From positions 344,177-408,176 of the forward strand of contig JAYKAV010003152.1 of NCBI GenBank assembly GCA_035582835.1: a stretch of 64,000 nucleotides of DNA. Direction: 5' to 3'. The number at the start of each line of letters is the position of its first letter. The stretch's first letter is position 1. The notes beneath the pieces are model-generated. The model searched no databases and was not told the DNA's origin. It saw only the letters and a program-made list of their open reading frames with translations. Source of the DNA: Phoebastria nigripes. Lineage: Eukaryota > Chordata > Aves > Procellariiformes > Diomedeidae. The position numbers and the translations under genes were made by a program. Positions 63,740-64,000 of the stretch are shown here, piece after piece.

Positions 63740-64000
63740 TGAAGGGAATGAATCACGGACTCCGGGAATAGTGCAGAGCGGAGACCTTTATTTACACAAT
63801 TTCTTCTTATTTATATCTTCCCGATTGTTGCTCATGCGACCATAGACAAAGCATGCGCCGCTTAAACTTTACTGATTGGTCACATCTCCCTCATCACGCG
63901 CTTTACCATTGGCAGCAGCCTAAGCCGTTATTTCTTTTTGCACAAGCCTTTGTTCCTGTTTTTCTGTTTTGCAATCCCGTTCCTTGTTCTTTGACCTTCA
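63740..64000 (-). mobile_element. LTR of another endogenous retrovirus, in CR1
   Basis: At 63740 the CR1 sequence stops and an unrelated sequence begins. On the minus strand it has LTR order: CCAATGG (63905-63911), CCAATCAG (about 63870), TATAAATA (63808-63815), AATAAA (63787-63792) and an end reading GATTCATTCCCTTCA. The polyadenylation signal lies only about 15 bases after the TATA box, implying a very short R region as in alpharetrovirus-type LTRs. On the plus strand the element begins TGAAGG and the last six bases of the window are CCTTCA, the exact inverted match. The LTR may therefore be complete at 261 bp, or this may be coincidence. It shares nothing with the LTR family at 11.6, 29.6 and 53.5 kb. 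Whether it is solo or bounds a provirus lies outside the window. Confidence 0.75.
63787..63815 (-). promoter_or_regulatory. LTR TATA box and AATAAA signal, minus strand
   Basis: Reverse complements of TATTTATA (63808-63815) and TTTATT (63787-63792). The order TATA then AATAAA in the direction of transcription, with so little between them, is what the compact promoter and poly(A) layout of some avian retroviral LTRs looks like. Transcription would run leftwards into the CR1 element. Confidence 0.5.

Noticed and set aside
1..64000. CRISPR arrays, bacterial operons, tRNA or rRNA genes.
   Set aside because: No spaced direct repeats, no clustered long frames and no cloverleaf-type sequence were seen; the repeat content indicates a vertebrate genome.

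Overview
This 64 kb window looks like an AT-rich, gene-poor stretch of a bird chromosome. The evidence is entirely in the repeats: two long CR1 (chicken repeat 1) LINE copies plus a CR1 3' tail, a family of avian solo LTRs opening with a TGTCCTGG-type end, and very old amniote relics (a CR1/L3-like LINE and a MIR-type SINE). Long A/T homopolymers, twelve isolated N bases and the absence of any bacterial gene organisation also fit a vertebrate assembly. I found no host protein-coding gene, tRNA or rRNA that I can defend. Almost all open frames are short and chance-like; the long ones belong to CR1 reverse transcriptase.

Layout. 1-11.5 kb: noncoding DNA with a CR1 3' tail (about 1.58-1.66 kb) and a MIR-like SINE on the minus strand (about 10.1-10.28 kb). 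11.5-12.2 kb: a polypyrimidine tract followed by a full-length solo LTR. 12.2-18.3 kb: noncoding. 18.32-20.09 kb: a 5'-truncated CR1 carrying a dead reverse transcriptase and a complete 3' octamer tail. 20.1-28.0 kb: noncoding. 28.04-29.33 kb: a heavily decayed CR1/L3-type LINE. 29.57-29.68 kb: a 112 bp fragment of the same LTR family. 29.7-53.5 kb: noncoding, with simple repeats, poly(A) tracts, small duplications and a few weak exon-like or conserved-element-like patches. 53.55-54.12 kb: a second full-length solo LTR with a probable 5 bp target duplication. 54.1-61.1 kb: noncoding. 61.09-63.74 kb: a longer CR1 with both endonuclease and reverse transcriptase regions. 63.74 kb to the end: a different LTR, minus strand, inserted into that CR1.

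How the parts relate. The only functional logic visible is that of retrotransposons. Both CR1 copies are broken by frameshifts and stops, several of which look like CpG decay (CGA to TGA). The LTRs carry promoter-like boxes but no internal retroviral genes lie between them, so they are solo LTRs or fragments. The layering gives a relative age order: MIR and L3-like relics oldest, then the CR1 copies, with the terminal LTR younger than the CR1 it interrupts. I did not find a new biological system here. The most useful second looks are the LTR family and its promoter differences, the nested LTR at the right edge, the old LINE relic, and a few unproven conserved-element or exon candidates.
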